A stretch of DNA of 52,480 bases from an uncultured Bacilli bacterium (GCA_934131695.1 CAKOZV010000007.1:1-52480); one strand, 5' to 3'. Shown: positions 35,269-44,490, counted from the first letter of the stretch. The notes: generated by a model from the sequence alone, not told the origin. Numbers and translations: made by a program.

Positions 35269-36195
35269 TTAAGCTGCTAACTTTTCAATAATTTCAGCTT
35301 TCTTAAGACCTGTTACAGAAATGTTTTTTTCTTTAGCTATTTCTTTTAATTCAGCAACTGTCATTTTATCATAATCAACAGTTTCTTTCTTTTCTTCTTT
35401 TACTTCTTCTTTAGTTTCTTCTTTTTTCTCTACTTTAGAAGCTTTTTCAGCTGCTCTTTCTTTTCTCTTAGCATCTTTTGCTTTATCTTCTTCAGTAGTG
35501 TAATCAATTACTTCATTTCCATTAGCTACTGCTATAGCATTAGTTAAAGCTCCAATAACTAATTTTACAGCACGAACTGCATCATCGTTTCCAGGAATAA
35601 CATAATCAACCATATCTGGATCACAGTTAGTGTCTACAATACCAAATACAGGTATTCCTAAAATTCTTGCTTCTTTAATAGCTATTTCTTCTTTTCTTGG
35701 ATCTACGATAATTAAAGCATCAGGTACTTTCTTCATATCACGAATACCACGTAAGTTTTTATTTAACTTCTCATATTCTTTCTTAAGTCCTGCAACTTCT
35801 TTCTTAGGAAGTAAATCAAATGTTCCATCTGCTTCCATCTTTTCGATTTCTTCCATTCTTCTAATTCTTGATTTGATAGTCTTGAAGTTTGTTAAAGTAC
35901 CACCTAACCAACGTTCATTGATGAAATACATATTTGTACGAGTAGCATTTTCTTCAGCTGCTTCTTGAGCTTGCTTTTTAGTACCTACAAATAAAACCTT
36001 TCCACCATTTTCAGCTATTTCTTGTAAGGCAGCATAAGCTTTTTCAATAGCTCTAGCTGTTTTTTGTAAATCGATAATATAAATATCATCTCTTGTAGTA
36101 TAGATGTATTCCTTCATCTTAGGATTCCATCTTCTTTTTTGATGTCCAAAATGAACACCAGCTTCTAATAAATAATTCATTGATACAACTGTCAT
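35269..36195 (-). CDS. rpsB: Ribosomal protein S2 with extra C-terminal domain
   Basis: 308 residues. Residues 1 to about 230 are ordinary S2 (LLEAGVHFGHQKRRWNPKM, FGIVDTNCDPDMVDYVIPGN). A Lys/Glu-rich linker follows (VEKKEETKEEVKEEKKE), then an added domain of about 37 residues, YDKMTVAELKEIAKEKNISV then TGLKKAEIIEKL. This looks like a Rho N-terminal/SAP/HeH-type helix-turn-helix. The same linker plus domain is present on L20 (36287-36814). S2 usually stops at 230-260 residues. Confidence 0.95.
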   Translation of the reverse strand: MTVVSMNYLLEAGVHFGHQKRRWNPKMKEYIYTTRDDIYIIDLQKTARAIEKAYAALQEIAENGGKVLFVGTKKQAQEAAEENATRTNMYFINERWLGGTLTNFKTIKSRIRRMEEIEKMEADGTFDLLPKKEVAGLKKEYEKLNKNLRGIRDMKKVPDALIIVDPRKEEIAIKEARILGIPVFGIVDTNCDPDMVDYVIPGNDDAVRAVKLVIGALTNAIAVANGNEVIDYTTEEDKAKDAKRKERAAEKASKVEKKEETKEEVKEEKKETVDYDKMTVAELKEIAKEKNISVTGLKKAEIIEKLAA

Positions 36196-36286
36196 ATATT
36201 TTTCTCCTTTTCGTTTTTATATCTTCTATTTTGTTCTAAAGACTACCACCATCACTGGCACTAGATAATCTAATTCCAAAATATGT

Positions 36287-36814
36287 TTATTTGTTTAATA
36301 ATTCAATAATTTCAGCTTTTTTAAGACCTGTTACAGCAATGTTTTTTTCTTTTGCTATTTCTTTTAATTCAGCTACTGTCATCTTGCTATAATCTTTTTC
36401 TTCAGTTTTTACTTCAGTCTTAGTTTCTTCTTTCTTAGCTTTATTTGAAGCTTTAGCTACTTTCTTTTCTCCTTTAGCAACATTAACTAATTCAGTGAAT
36501 GCTTTAGGATCATTAATAGCTATTTCTGATAACATCTTACGGTTAATTTCTACACCGTTCTTAGTTAATCCATTAATAAATTTTGAATAACTGATATCGT
36601 TTAGACGACATGCAGCATTGATACGAGTAATCCATAATTTTCTGAATTCTCTTTTCTTTTGTTTTCTATCACGGAAAGCATATTGTCCTGAATGCATTAA
36701 TTGTTCTTTTGCAGTTTTATATAATCTATGCTTACTTCCAAAATATCCTTTTGCTTGTTTTAATACTTTTTTATGACGAGCTTTTGTTGTTGCTCCATTC
36801 TTTACTCTTGCCAT
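36287..36814 (-). CDS. rplT: Ribosomal protein L20 with extra C-terminal domain
   Basis: 175 residues versus about 118 normally. The first 115 residues are L20 (ARVKNGATTKARHKKVLKQ, GYFGSKHRLY, RDRKQKKREFRKLWI). Then comes a Lys-rich linker and a domain MTVAELKEIAKEKNIAVTG plus LKKAEIIELL, almost identical to the S2 tail. L20 is an early 23S rRNA assembly protein and feeds back on its operon in Bacilli. Last gene of infC-rpmI-rplT. Confidence 0.96.
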   Translation of the reverse strand: MARVKNGATTKARHKKVLKQAKGYFGSKHRLYKTAKEQLMHSGQYAFRDRKQKKREFRKLWITRINAACRLNDISYSKFINGLTKNGVEINRKMLSEIAINDPKAFTELVNVAKGEKKVAKASNKAKKEETKTEVKTEEKDYSKMTVAELKEIAKEKNIAVTGLKKAEIIELLNK

Positions 36815-36837
36815 ACTTTCTCCTCCTTCATTTCATT

Positions 36838-37023
36838 TTAAAGAACATTCTTTAAACGATTTTGATCTGCTTTACTTAAGTTAGATCCTTTTCTATTCTT
36901 ACGATTTGCACTAGTTGGTTTATAACCAGTATTGTGACGACTTCCTGGACGTCCAATTTTAATATCATTTTTACGTTTTTTGACTACTTTTGCTGTTCCC
37001 TTATGTGTTTTAATTTTTGGCAT
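36838..37023 (-). CDS. rpmI: Ribosomal protein L35
   Basis: 61 residues, basic, starting MPKIKTHKGTAKVVKKR and containing GRPGSRHNTGYK and a C-terminal RLKNVL. Size and position between infC and rplT are standard. Confidence 0.95.
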   Translation of the reverse strand: MPKIKTHKGTAKVVKKRKNDIKIGRPGSRHNTGYKPTSANRKNRKGSNLSKADQNRLKNVL

Positions 37024-37036
37024 AATTTTATTCCTC

Positions 37037-37570
37037 CTACTTATCTTTTTTTGGTACTAACATCATCGTCATGTTACGACCGTCTAATTTTGCTTGTTCT
37101 GCAACTTCAGCATATTCACTTGCTTTTTCTGCAAAACGATCTAAGACTTCTTTACCAAGTTCTGTATGTGCCATTTGTCTACCTTTAAAACGAATACTAA
37201 GCTTAATCTTATCACCTTTTTTAAGGTATTTAATAGCATTTCTTAATTTTGTTTCAAAGTCACCTACATCTATTACAGGTGATAGACGAAACTCTTTTAA
37301 TTCTGCTTGACTAGCTCTTTGTTTCTTTAAGGCATCCTTTTCTTTCTTTTGTCTTTCATAGCGATACTTATTATAATCCATAACCTTACATACAGGTGGA
37401 TTACCATTTGGATTCATAAGTACTAAATCAAGATTGGCATAACTTGCTAATGTTCTTGCATCACTTATTGATTTAATTCCTACTTGTTCTCCATTTGGTC
37501 CAATAACTAATACTTCCTTGGCTCTAATCTCATCATTAATCATTAGACTGTTCTTATCTTTTGCGATAAT
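37037..37570 (-). CDS. infC: Translation initiation factor IF-3, likely AUU start
   Basis: About 177 residues. The core is IF-3: MINDEIRAKEVLVIGPNGEQ, the linker helix RQKKEKDALKKQRASQAELK and the C-domain FKGRQMAHTELG. An ATG at 37582 overlaps the ribosome site itself (atGGAGGTg), so the true start is most likely ATT at 37570, five bases after GGAGG. AUU initiation of infC is well known and allows IF-3 to limit its own synthesis. First gene of infC-rpmI-rplT, behind a leader hairpin. Confidence 0.93.
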   Translation of the reverse strand: MIAKDKNSLMINDEIRAKEVLVIGPNGEQVGIKSISDARTLASYANLDLVLMNPNGNPPVCKVMDYNKYRYERQKKEKDALKKQRASQAELKEFRLSPVIDVGDFETKLRNAIKYLKKGDKIKLSIRFKGRQMAHTELGKEVLDRFAEKASEYAEVAEQAKLDGRNMTMMLVPKKDK

Positions 37571-37592
37571 TAACACCTCCATAAATTAAGAA

Positions 37593-37617
37593 AAAGTGGA
37601 TAAATATTTATCCACTT
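37593..37617 (-). terminator. Leader terminator of the infC-rpmI-rplT operon
   Basis: A perfect 24-nt palindrome (37594-37617: AAGTGGATAAAT and its complement) followed on the minus strand by TTTTTCTT, 23 nt before the infC start. The leader upstream (37620-37735) is AT rich and structured, as in the L20-controlled leader of Bacilli, where excess L20 promotes termination. The leader class is inferred from position. Confidence 0.75.
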
Positions 37618-37769
37618 CAAAAAACCATATCATTATATTATTAAATTATAATCTTGGCTTTTTACCTATCGCTATTTAGCAATCAGGTGGATAAACATCT
37701 CTTTCCTTTTCTTTAACTGCTAATATTATATGCAAAAAAATTATAAATGTCAAACTTTTTTGCAATTTT

Positions 37770-38300
37770 TTATCTAATTTTACTACTTTCTTCTATTTTT
37801 TCTGGTAAAATTCCGATACTTTCGTAAAATTCATCTATATCATCAATACCAAAATCTTCATTCTCCACTCCGTCTTTATAAACCTCACCATCAAAGTAAC
37901 AAGACTCAGCACTATCCTTTATTCTTTTGATAACTGGATAAACCTCTTTTAAATAAGGAGTAGCATTAGCAAGTGACTTATCGCTTAGACTAAAACTATA
38001 GCAATAATAATCATTACCTCTAGCGGTTACATAACTATGATTTATAATGAAGGAAAAACCTAAGGAAATCAAATCTTCCATTTGTGTAAATACAGTTTTA
38101 TTTTCATCATACGGAACATTATAATTTTTCCACCACTCTTGTGGTAATATTTCTCTTTTAAAACAAGGATCGTGATTTGAATCCCCAGATAATTGACTAT
38201 TAGGAACCATCCTACACTCTCCAAACGGATGAGCAACACCATTAGGTTCTATTATTACACCTTTAAACTTATCAATATTAACATTTTCATTACTATTCAT
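37770..38300 (-). CDS. Conserved hypothetical protein
   Basis: 176 residues, acidic, without membrane segments. It contains NGVAHPFGECRMVPN, REILPQEWWKNYNVPYDENK and ISLGFSFIINHSYV. No catalytic motif is recognised. It overlaps the upstream amidotransferase gene by 8 bp, so they are translated together. No function assigned. Confidence 0.7.
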   Translation of the reverse strand: MNSNENVNIDKFKGVIIEPNGVAHPFGECRMVPNSQLSGDSNHDPCFKREILPQEWWKNYNVPYDENKTVFTQMEDLISLGFSFIINHSYVTARGNDYYCYSFSLSDKSLANATPYLKEVYPVIKRIKDSAESCYFDGEVYKDGVENEDFGIDDIDEFYESIGILPEKIEESSKIR

Positions 38301-39024
38301 AAATAACTTCCTTTCTATTCTTATGTTTACTAGCTTCGTCCATAAAGTACTTAAATATTTTAACAGAGTTTATATCAGTATCTAGCATCAACTCTGGATG
38401 CCACTGTACTCCCATACAAAATGGATAATCTTTAAGTTCTATTCCTTCAATTACTCCATCTTCTGCTAAAGCTGTTATTTTAAATCTCTCGTTTTTAACT
38501 ACTTCTTTAGAATGAAAACTATTAACACCTATTTTATCTTTAGAAATAATACTATAAAGCATACTATCTCTATTAATTATTACATCATGTACTGGCTTAT
38601 CTTCTGTTTCTTTTACCCAACTAGTATTATGAATATTATCATCTACATCTTTTAGGAAAAAGTTATCTACTCTATAATTAGCAAGTAGTTGCATTCCAAG
38701 ACATACTCCTAGTATTGGTATTTTTCTTTTAATTGCTTCTTCTAAGATAAAGTAGTCATACGGACTTATCTTACTACCTCCTGGAATAAACAAACCATCA
38801 CACATATCTAACCAGTAAGCAACAAGTTGTTTTTCTTCTTCTGTTGGTAAGACATAATCTTTATATTTAGTATCATAATATTCAATATTTTGCATTGGAC
38901 ATAAAAGAAGAGGATTTCCTCCCATCTTTAAAATAGCTGTTCTTGTACTATCAAAAACATAATTTAAACATCTTCCTCTTTCATTTACATCATATCTTGT
39001 AAGTATACCAATTACCGGTTTCAT
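38293..39024 (-). CDS. Class I glutamine amidotransferase-like hydrolase (gamma-Glu-GABA hydrolase type)
   Basis: 243 residues. It has the nucleophile elbow GVCLGMQLLANY (Cys), the catalytic His-Glu in MGVQWHPE and the N-terminal VIGILTRYDVN, which together match the peptidase C26/PuuD family. Such enzymes cut gamma-glutamyl bonds. GGSKISPYDY is the usual PGG-type loop near residue 77. It overlaps glyS by one base. The physiological substrate is unknown. Confidence 0.85.
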   Translation of the reverse strand: MKPVIGILTRYDVNERGRCLNYVFDSTRTAILKMGGNPLLLCPMQNIEYYDTKYKDYVLPTEEEKQLVAYWLDMCDGLFIPGGSKISPYDYFILEEAIKRKIPILGVCLGMQLLANYRVDNFFLKDVDDNIHNTSWVKETEDKPVHDVIINRDSMLYSIISKDKIGVNSFHSKEVVKNERFKITALAEDGVIEGIELKDYPFCMGVQWHPELMLDTDINSVKIFKYFMDEASKHKNRKEVIYE

Positions 39025-40397
39025 TAAAACTCTACTCTTTCTTTAATATAGTCTTCTAACTCATCTAGTTTTACTACTACTTGTTCCATAGTATCTCTAT
39101 CTCTTACGGTTACGGTATTATTATTAATAGTTTCATCATCAATAGTAATAGCAAATGGTGTACCAATAGCATCACATCTTCTATATCTTTTTCCAATGCT
39201 TCCTGCTTCATCATAACTACAAGAGAATTTACTAGCAAGACTTTTCCATACTTCATGAGCTTTTTCACTATGATACTTCTTAGCAAGTGGTAAAACTGCT
39301 ACTTTATATGGTGCTAAATATGGATGAAGATGTAATACTTCTCTTGTTTCATTATTATCAAGCATCTCTTCATCATAAGCATCACATAATACGGTTAAGA
39401 ACATTCTATCCACTCCAACACTAGGTTCAATTACATAAGGAATATACTTTTCATTAGTTTCTGGGTCTAAATAAGCTTGACTAACTCCTGATACCCTTTG
39501 GTGTTGTGTTAAATCATAATCAGTACGAGAAGCTATTCCCCATAACTCACCAAAGCCAAATGGAAATTTATATTCAATATCAGTAGTAGCATTACTATAG
39601 AAAGATAACTCTTCTTTTGAATGATCTCTTAATCTTAAGTTTTCCTTCTTAACTCCTAATGATAATAGGAAGTTATAACAATAGTCTTTATAATATTGAT
39701 GCCACTTTAACTCATCCCCTGGCTTACAGAAAAATTCCATTTCCATCTGTTCAAATTCTCTAACACGGAAAATAAAGTTACCTGGTGTTATTTCATTTCT
39801 AAAACTCTTACCAATCTGACCAATACCAAATGGTACTTTAAGGCGCATACTTCTTTGCACATTTAAAAAATCAACAAATATTCCCTGAGCAGTTTCTGGT
39901 CTTAAATAGACAGTATTTTTAGCATCTTCTGTTACTCCTTGGAATGTTTTAAACATCAAGTTAAATTCTCTTATATCTGTATAATCTAAAGCTCCACAAT
40001 TAGGACAAGTTATATTATGTTCCTTGATATAGTTCATTAACTCTTCATGATTCATTCCTCCAGCATCTTCTACCCCATCAGCTTCTACTAGTTTATCAGC
40101 ACGATGTCTAGTCTTACATTTCTTACAGTCGATTAAGGGATCTGAAAATGTAGCAATATGACCTGATGCTTCCCAAGTCTTTGGATTCATTAATATTGCA
40201 CTATCTAGTCCTACACAGTTTATATCTTCTTGAACAAACTTCTTCATCCAAGCATTCTTAATATTATTCTTAAGTAAAACACCTAATGAACCATAATCCC
40301 AAGTATTAGCAAGTCCACCATAAATTTCACTTCCTTGAAATACATATCCATATTGTTTACAAAAAGCTACTAGCTTTTCCATAGTTAATTTTTCCAT
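39024..40397 (-). CDS. glyS: Glycyl-tRNA synthetase, single-chain type
   Basis: 457 residues, the homodimeric (alpha2) class II enzyme rather than the alpha/beta form. Motif 1-2 regions are visible: GLANTWDYGSLGVLLKNNIK, RPETAQGIFVDF, FRNEITPGNFIFRVREFEQM, and the C-terminal anticodon domain (APYKVAVLPL). A zinc-type CKKCKTRH and ITCPNCGA pair is present. It charges the tRNA-Gly such as that at 50520. No T-box leader is seen upstream. Confidence 0.96.
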   Translation of the reverse strand: MEKLTMEKLVAFCKQYGYVFQGSEIYGGLANTWDYGSLGVLLKNNIKNAWMKKFVQEDINCVGLDSAILMNPKTWEASGHIATFSDPLIDCKKCKTRHRADKLVEADGVEDAGGMNHEELMNYIKEHNITCPNCGALDYTDIREFNLMFKTFQGVTEDAKNTVYLRPETAQGIFVDFLNVQRSMRLKVPFGIGQIGKSFRNEITPGNFIFRVREFEQMEMEFFCKPGDELKWHQYYKDYCYNFLLSLGVKKENLRLRDHSKEELSFYSNATTDIEYKFPFGFGELWGIASRTDYDLTQHQRVSGVSQAYLDPETNEKYIPYVIEPSVGVDRMFLTVLCDAYDEEMLDNNETREVLHLHPYLAPYKVAVLPLAKKYHSEKAHEVWKSLASKFSCSYDEAGSIGKRYRRCDAIGTPFAITIDDETINNNTVTVRDRDTMEQVVVKLDELEDYIKERVEF

Positions 40398-40423
40398 AAA
40401 CTTCCTCTTTTCTTTCTTATATA

Positions 40424-40942
40424 TTATAGTAGTTTTTTTATCTCTTCACAAGATGAAATTATCTTAAAGTAGCAAGATAAGTCTTCATCTTTATTTATAT
40501 AGTTTTTCTCTTTTAGACTTTTAAGTTCTTGAAGCAGTAAGTCAAAGTCACCAAATTCATTATATAGATATATCTTTTTGTCACATTTTATTTCCATTTT
40601 ACTATCTAACATAGTATAAAACTCTGCTCTTGTCCCTACTCCTCCTGGTAGAAAGATGATTACATCACTTTCTTTATATAGATTAGCAATTCTATCTGTT
40701 ACTGTTTTAACTTTATATTTAGTAGTACCTCTTATATTTTCAAAGTCATTAGTATCAAGTCCATAAATAGTAATATTTTTATTATGTTCAAATAAAACAT
40801 CTTTTACTTTCTTTAATAGACCAGTCTCATTTGGTCCCATTACAAAGTTATCATACTTAGATAGAGTCTTTGCTATTTCATAAACCTTAGTAGTTATCTC
40901 TCCATCACCATTATAACTACCGCTCATTATTCCAATCTTCAT
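40424..40942 (-). CDS. LOG-family nucleotide phosphoribohydrolase-like protein
   Basis: 172 residues with a Rossmann-like pattern (KIGIMSGSYNGD at the start) and the LOG motif FLPGGVGTRAEF (PGGxGTxxE). Family members hydrolyse nucleoside 5'-monophosphates, releasing the base. Slightly shorter than the usual 180-195. It stands between glyS and the PAP2-DgkA fusion. Confidence 0.8.
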   Translation of the reverse strand: MKIGIMSGSYNGDGEITTKVYEIAKTLSKYDNFVMGPNETGLLKKVKDVLFEHNKNITIYGLDTNDFENIRGTTKYKVKTVTDRIANLYKESDVIIFLPGGVGTRAEFYTMLDSKMEIKCDKKIYLYNEFGDFDLLLQELKSLKEKNYINKDEDLSCYFKIISSCEEIKKLL

Positions 40943-40951
40943 TGCTACCTC

Positions 40952-41908
40952 CTAAATGAATTTTGGTAAGAAAATAATTATACCTATAATACTTGCAAAA
41001 ATAGCTGCTATCAAAACTGCTCCTGCTGCTGCATCTTTGGCAATCTTTGCTTTCTTATTCTTCTTAGTTGTTACTAAGTCAACTGTATTTTCAATCGCTG
41101 TATTAATAAGTTCTAGACTAAAGACTAAGGCAAATAGCAGTAAACAAATAAGCCATTCATTTAGTGATAATCTTACATAAACACCAGCAATAACAACTAT
41201 TATTGATATAAGAAAATGAATAAACATATTTCTTTCTTCTTTAATAGTAGAAATAATCCCTTCAAAAGCATATTTAAAGGAAAAGGTAAGTTTAGTTTCA
41301 TCTTCCTTATCTTTTAGAAAATTACTTTCATACATAATAATAAGGAAGAATAAATAAGCAAGTCCTAAAGTAATACCACCTAATATATCGGTAAGATAAT
41401 GTACTCCTAATATTAATCTACTTAGTGGAATAGTTATTATCAGGAATAAGAGTACTCCTATTTTTAGTTTTTTATAGTTAGATTCTTTATCTTTCATTAC
41501 AAGATAGAGTAAGAATCCATAGAAAGATATAGCTATAAAAGTATGTCCTGAAGGAAAACTATAATCTTTTAACAAGCTTTGACCAATGATTGGTCTTTCT
41601 CTTAAAAAGATATTTTTAGCAACATTAATAATTAAGCCACTACTAATTAAATCTAGGAAGAGAAAAATTCTTTGTTTATTAGATTTTAAAATAAAGACTA
41701 AAAAGAAAGATACTGCTATTAGACCTTTAATACTTCCAAAGAAAGATACTAAAGTAGCAACTGATAATAAAATATTGTTTTTTATGGATATTAATAAATA
41801 ATAAAGCAATAAATCTTCACGCATTGTTGCTTTAAATAAAACGGCAGTGGCTACTAAAATAAAAGCGAATAGGGAAATAATTATATAATTCTTTAAATGA
41901 CTCTTCAT
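40952..41908 (-). CDS. PAP2 phosphatase-undecaprenol kinase (DgkA) fusion
   Basis: 318 residues. The N-terminal 200 are a PAP2-type membrane phosphatase with all three motifs: KNIFLRERP, PSGHT and SRLILGVHYLTD. The C-terminal 110 are a DgkA-type kinase with three helices and ELINTAIENTVDLVTT, then AKIAKDAAAGAVL. In Gram-positives DgkA homologues phosphorylate undecaprenol and PAP2 enzymes dephosphorylate undecaprenyl pyrophosphate, so both halves yield undecaprenyl phosphate for cell-wall synthesis. A separate DgkA is encoded at 43671. Both active motifs look intact. Confidence 0.9.
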   Translation of the reverse strand: MKSHLKNYIIISLFAFILVATAVLFKATMREDLLLYYLLISIKNNILLSVATLVSFFGSIKGLIAVSFFLVFILKSNKQRIFLFLDLISSGLIINVAKNIFLRERPIIGQSLLKDYSFPSGHTFIAISFYGFLLYLVMKDKESNYKKLKIGVLLFLIITIPLSRLILGVHYLTDILGGITLGLAYLFFLIIMYESNFLKDKEDETKLTFSFKYAFEGIISTIKEERNMFIHFLISIIVVIAGVYVRLSLNEWLICLLLFALVFSLELINTAIENTVDLVTTKKNKKAKIAKDAAAGAVLIAAIFASIIGIIIFLPKFI

Positions 41909-41911
41909 ACA

Positions 41912-42655
41912 CTACTCCTTCAACAAATTTAATGTTGTATTTAACATTTTTCTACTCTTTAAATATATACCAGTATATCTATCATAATATTCTTCTAAAA
42001 ATCTATATATTTCTAAGTTAGTTTCATCGGCTACTTCTATTTTGGTTATTTTACTAATATCTAGTAGAGAATACATTCTTATTAATTTAATCGCTTTAGA
42101 ACTACTATACCCTCTATTTTGATAACAATTAGCACAAACAAAACCTCCTAAAGTAGCATCTAATCCTACAATATTTGTTTTATCACCACAAGATGCACAT
42201 CCATCTAAAATTGGTTCTACTCCTAAATAAGTTAGATACTTTAACTGAATAATATTAGTAATAGTCTCTTTGTTTAGTCCCTGTTCTATCTTATCAAGGG
42301 CATTAATTAGTAAAGACATAATCTCTTTCGCATCACTTTGTCTTACTACTTGATAAGTTAAATCTAAAATAAAGGATGCATAACATAGACTTGCTAAATC
42401 AGTCATAATCTTAGGATAAGCATTAATCACATCAATACTAGATATTGTAGAAATACCATTTTCACGATAATAAAAATGAAAAGTTCCATAAAGGAGTTTT
42501 CTACTAGTTCCTCTTAGTTTACTTTTCAAATTACGACATCCTTTAGATAAGATACTGATAAGACCATATTCTTCCGTTAAAACATTTAGTATCTTACTAG
42601 AATCACTATAGTTTACTTCACTTAAGATGATTCCCTTCACATCTACTATCTTCAT
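41912..42655 (-). CDS. recO: DNA repair protein RecO
   Basis: About 247 residues from the ATG at 42655; a GTG three codons earlier is also in frame. The N-terminal OB-type domain (VKGIILSEVNYSDSSKILNV) and the zinc site CASCGDKT...CANCY match RecO. It loads RecA with RecR. It overlaps yqzL, as in other Bacilli. Confidence 0.92.
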   Translation of the reverse strand: MKIVDVKGIILSEVNYSDSSKILNVLTEEYGLISILSKGCRNLKSKLRGTSRKLLYGTFHFYYRENGISTISSIDVINAYPKIMTDLASLCYASFILDLTYQVVRQSDAKEIMSLLINALDKIEQGLNKETITNIIQLKYLTYLGVEPILDGCASCGDKTNIVGLDATLGGFVCANCYQNRGYSSSKAIKLIRMYSLLDISKITKIEVADETNLEIYRFLEEYYDRYTGIYLKSRKMLNTTLNLLKE

Positions 42656-42743
42656 CCTTATCACTTTCCCTTATCTTCTTATTAAGAAGAAAATACCTAA
42701 CGTCCCCTGTTTCTTTAAATAATTTCCATATTAATTCATCCAT
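42618..42743 (-). CDS. yqzL: YqzL-family small protein
   Basis: 41 residues, starting MDELIWKLFKETGDVRYFLL. The pattern hydrophobic-W-K-L-F-x-x-TGD-x-x-x-YLL is that of YqzL, always found between era and recO. GGTG lies 8 bp upstream of the ATG. The C-terminal half overlaps recO by 38 bp in another frame. Role unknown. Confidence 0.8.
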   Translation of the reverse strand: MDELIWKLFKETGDVRYFLLNKKIRESDKDEDSRCEGNHLK

Positions 42744-42783
42744 TTGTATCACCTACTACTAATATGAGAGAAAGAAACATTTT

Positions 42784-43671
42784 TTATTCATTTTCAAAAC
42801 CAAATTCTTTTAAATACTTTTCTTCTTCCTTCCAGTTTTCTATTACTTTTACATATGTTTCTAGATAAACTTTTTTACCCATAAACTTTTCCATTTCATA
42901 TCTTGCTGCTGTTCCTATTTTCTTTAACATACTACCATTTTTACCAATGATAATTTTTTTAAGTGATAATCTATCTACTACAATTAAGACTTGTACTCTA
43001 ATTAAGTTATCATCTTCTTCATATTTTTCGGTATAACAAGTTATCGCATGAGGAACTTCTTCTTTAGTTAATTGCATTGCTTTTTCTCTTACAAATTCTG
43101 CTAAAATAAATTTAGTAGAAACATTAGTTAAAGCATCATCTTCAAAGATTGGTTCACTATCTATTAAATATTTTTTTAAAGTAGTAACTAAATCATCTAG
43201 TCCATCTTTTTCTAAAGCTGATATAGGAATAACTTCCGCAAAATCAAAGTCCTTAGTTGCCTTATCTATTGTTTTAAATAAAGTTTCTTTAGCTATACTA
43301 TCAACCTTATTTAATAATAAGAAAACAGGTACATCTTCTATTTCTTTTATTTTATTTAGTATAAACTGGTCACCCTTACCAAAGCCTGTCTTAGCATCTA
43401 TCATAAATAAGATAACATCTGCTTGGTCCATATTTTGATAAGCCGTTTTATTTAAGACATTTCCTAGTTTATGAATTGGTTTATGAATGCCTGGTGTATC
43501 AATAAATACTATTTGGGCTTCATCATCTTGATAGATTCCTTCAATACTATTTCTAGTTGTTCCTGCTTTATCAGTTGTTATAGCTAAATGAATATTTAAA
43601 AGTCCATTTAGTAAAGTACTTTTCCCGACATTAGGTCTACCCATAATTGTTACAAATCCACATTTTTTCAT
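42784..43671 (-). CDS. era: GTPase Era
   Basis: 295 residues from the ATG at 43671, which overlaps the dgkA stop (TAATG); in-frame codons further upstream lie inside dgkA. It has G1 GRPNVGKST, G3 DTPGIH, G4 NKVD, and the C-terminal KH domain with IIIGKNGSMLKKIG. It binds 16S rRNA near its 3' end during 30S maturation. Confidence 0.96.
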   Translation of the reverse strand: MKKCGFVTIMGRPNVGKSTLLNGLLNIHLAITTDKAGTTRNSIEGIYQDDEAQIVFIDTPGIHKPIHKLGNVLNKTAYQNMDQADVILFMIDAKTGFGKGDQFILNKIKEIEDVPVFLLLNKVDSIAKETLFKTIDKATKDFDFAEVIPISALEKDGLDDLVTTLKKYLIDSEPIFEDDALTNVSTKFILAEFVREKAMQLTKEEVPHAITCYTEKYEEDDNLIRVQVLIVVDRLSLKKIIIGKNGSMLKKIGTAARYEMEKFMGKKVYLETYVKVIENWKEEEKYLKEFGFENE

Positions 43672-44060
43672 TAAAACATCTCCACTATTCTTGGTATATA
43701 AATAATTGCTAGGATACAAACAGTCATTATAACAAAGACAAATTCCGCCGCACTAGCCGTATCTTTTGCTACTTTGGCAAGAGGATGAAACTCTTTAGTA
43801 ACAAGGTCTACAACATTTTCGATTGCCGTATTTAAAAGTTCAGCAGCCGAACATGATCCTATACAAATTATAACGGCTATCCATTCTAAAATTGTTATCT
43901 TAAACACAATTCCTAAGATAATAAAGCAAATAGAAACTAAGAAAAGTACCATTAAACTAGGTTCTGATGTATAAGCAGCTATCAAACCAGCTATAGAATT
44001 TTTAGTAGCATTTATTATTCTTTTAGGACCAAACTTTCTATTTTTCTCTTTTAATTCCAT
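43671..44060 (-). CDS. dgkA: Undecaprenol/diacylglycerol kinase
   Basis: 129 residues, three membrane helices and the signature AELLNTAIENVVDLVTKEFH followed by AKDTASAAEF. Gram-positive homologues phosphorylate undecaprenol. It overlaps ybeY by 23 bp and era by one base, giving tight translational coupling. Confidence 0.93.
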   Translation of the reverse strand: MELKEKNRKFGPKRIINATKNSIAGLIAAYTSEPSLMVLFLVSICFIILGIVFKITILEWIAVIICIGSCSAAELLNTAIENVVDLVTKEFHPLAKVAKDTASAAEFVFVIMTVCILAIIYIPRIVEMF

Positions 44061-44490
44061 ACTTTTCTAAGACCTCCTCTTGTTTAGCAAACATTATTTT
44101 AGCATCACTTTCCGTTTGATGATCATACCCTAATAAATGATAAAAACCATGAACAGCTAGAAAACAAATTTCTCTTTCTAAACCATGTCCATAAGCTTCT
44201 GCTTGTCTTTTAGCAGTATCAATACTGATATAAACATCTCCAAGGACCCTTTTACCTTCAGGTAGTTTACAAATATCATCATCTTCTAAAGCAAAGGTTA
44301 TTACATCTGTTGGTCTATCAATATGTCTATAATCTTTATTTAACTTCCAGATATAATCATCATCTACTATGATGATATTTAATTCAGCATCAATGTTTTC
44401 CATCTCCATGGCTTTTTTAATTACTTTTTTAACAGTTGTTAGATAAGGGACATCTTCCCCTGTTTCATTATAAATTCCGATTTTTTTCAA
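44038..44490 (-). CDS. ybeY: Endoribonuclease/rRNA maturation factor YbeY
   Basis: 150 residues with the metal site HGFYHLLGYDH (HxxxHxxxxxH) and RPTDVITFAL. The start codon is TTG at 44490, after GGTGATG. It matures rRNA ends. The usual upstream partner phoH is absent here. Confidence 0.94.
   Translation of the reverse strand: MKKIGIYNETGEDVPYLTTVKKVIKKAMEMENIDAELNIIIVDDDYIWKLNKDYRHIDRPTDVITFALEDDDICKLPEGKRVLGDVYISIDTAKRQAEAYGHGLEREICFLAVHGFYHLLGYDHQTESDAKIMFAKQEEVLEKYGIKREK

Noticed and set aside
37071..37310. Plus-strand frames over infC and nearby ribosomal genes
   Set aside because: They are shadows of essential genes on the other strand, without start signals.
40398..40423. T-box leader for glyS
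   Set aside because: The gap before the gene is only 26 bp and lacks any T-box core or terminator.
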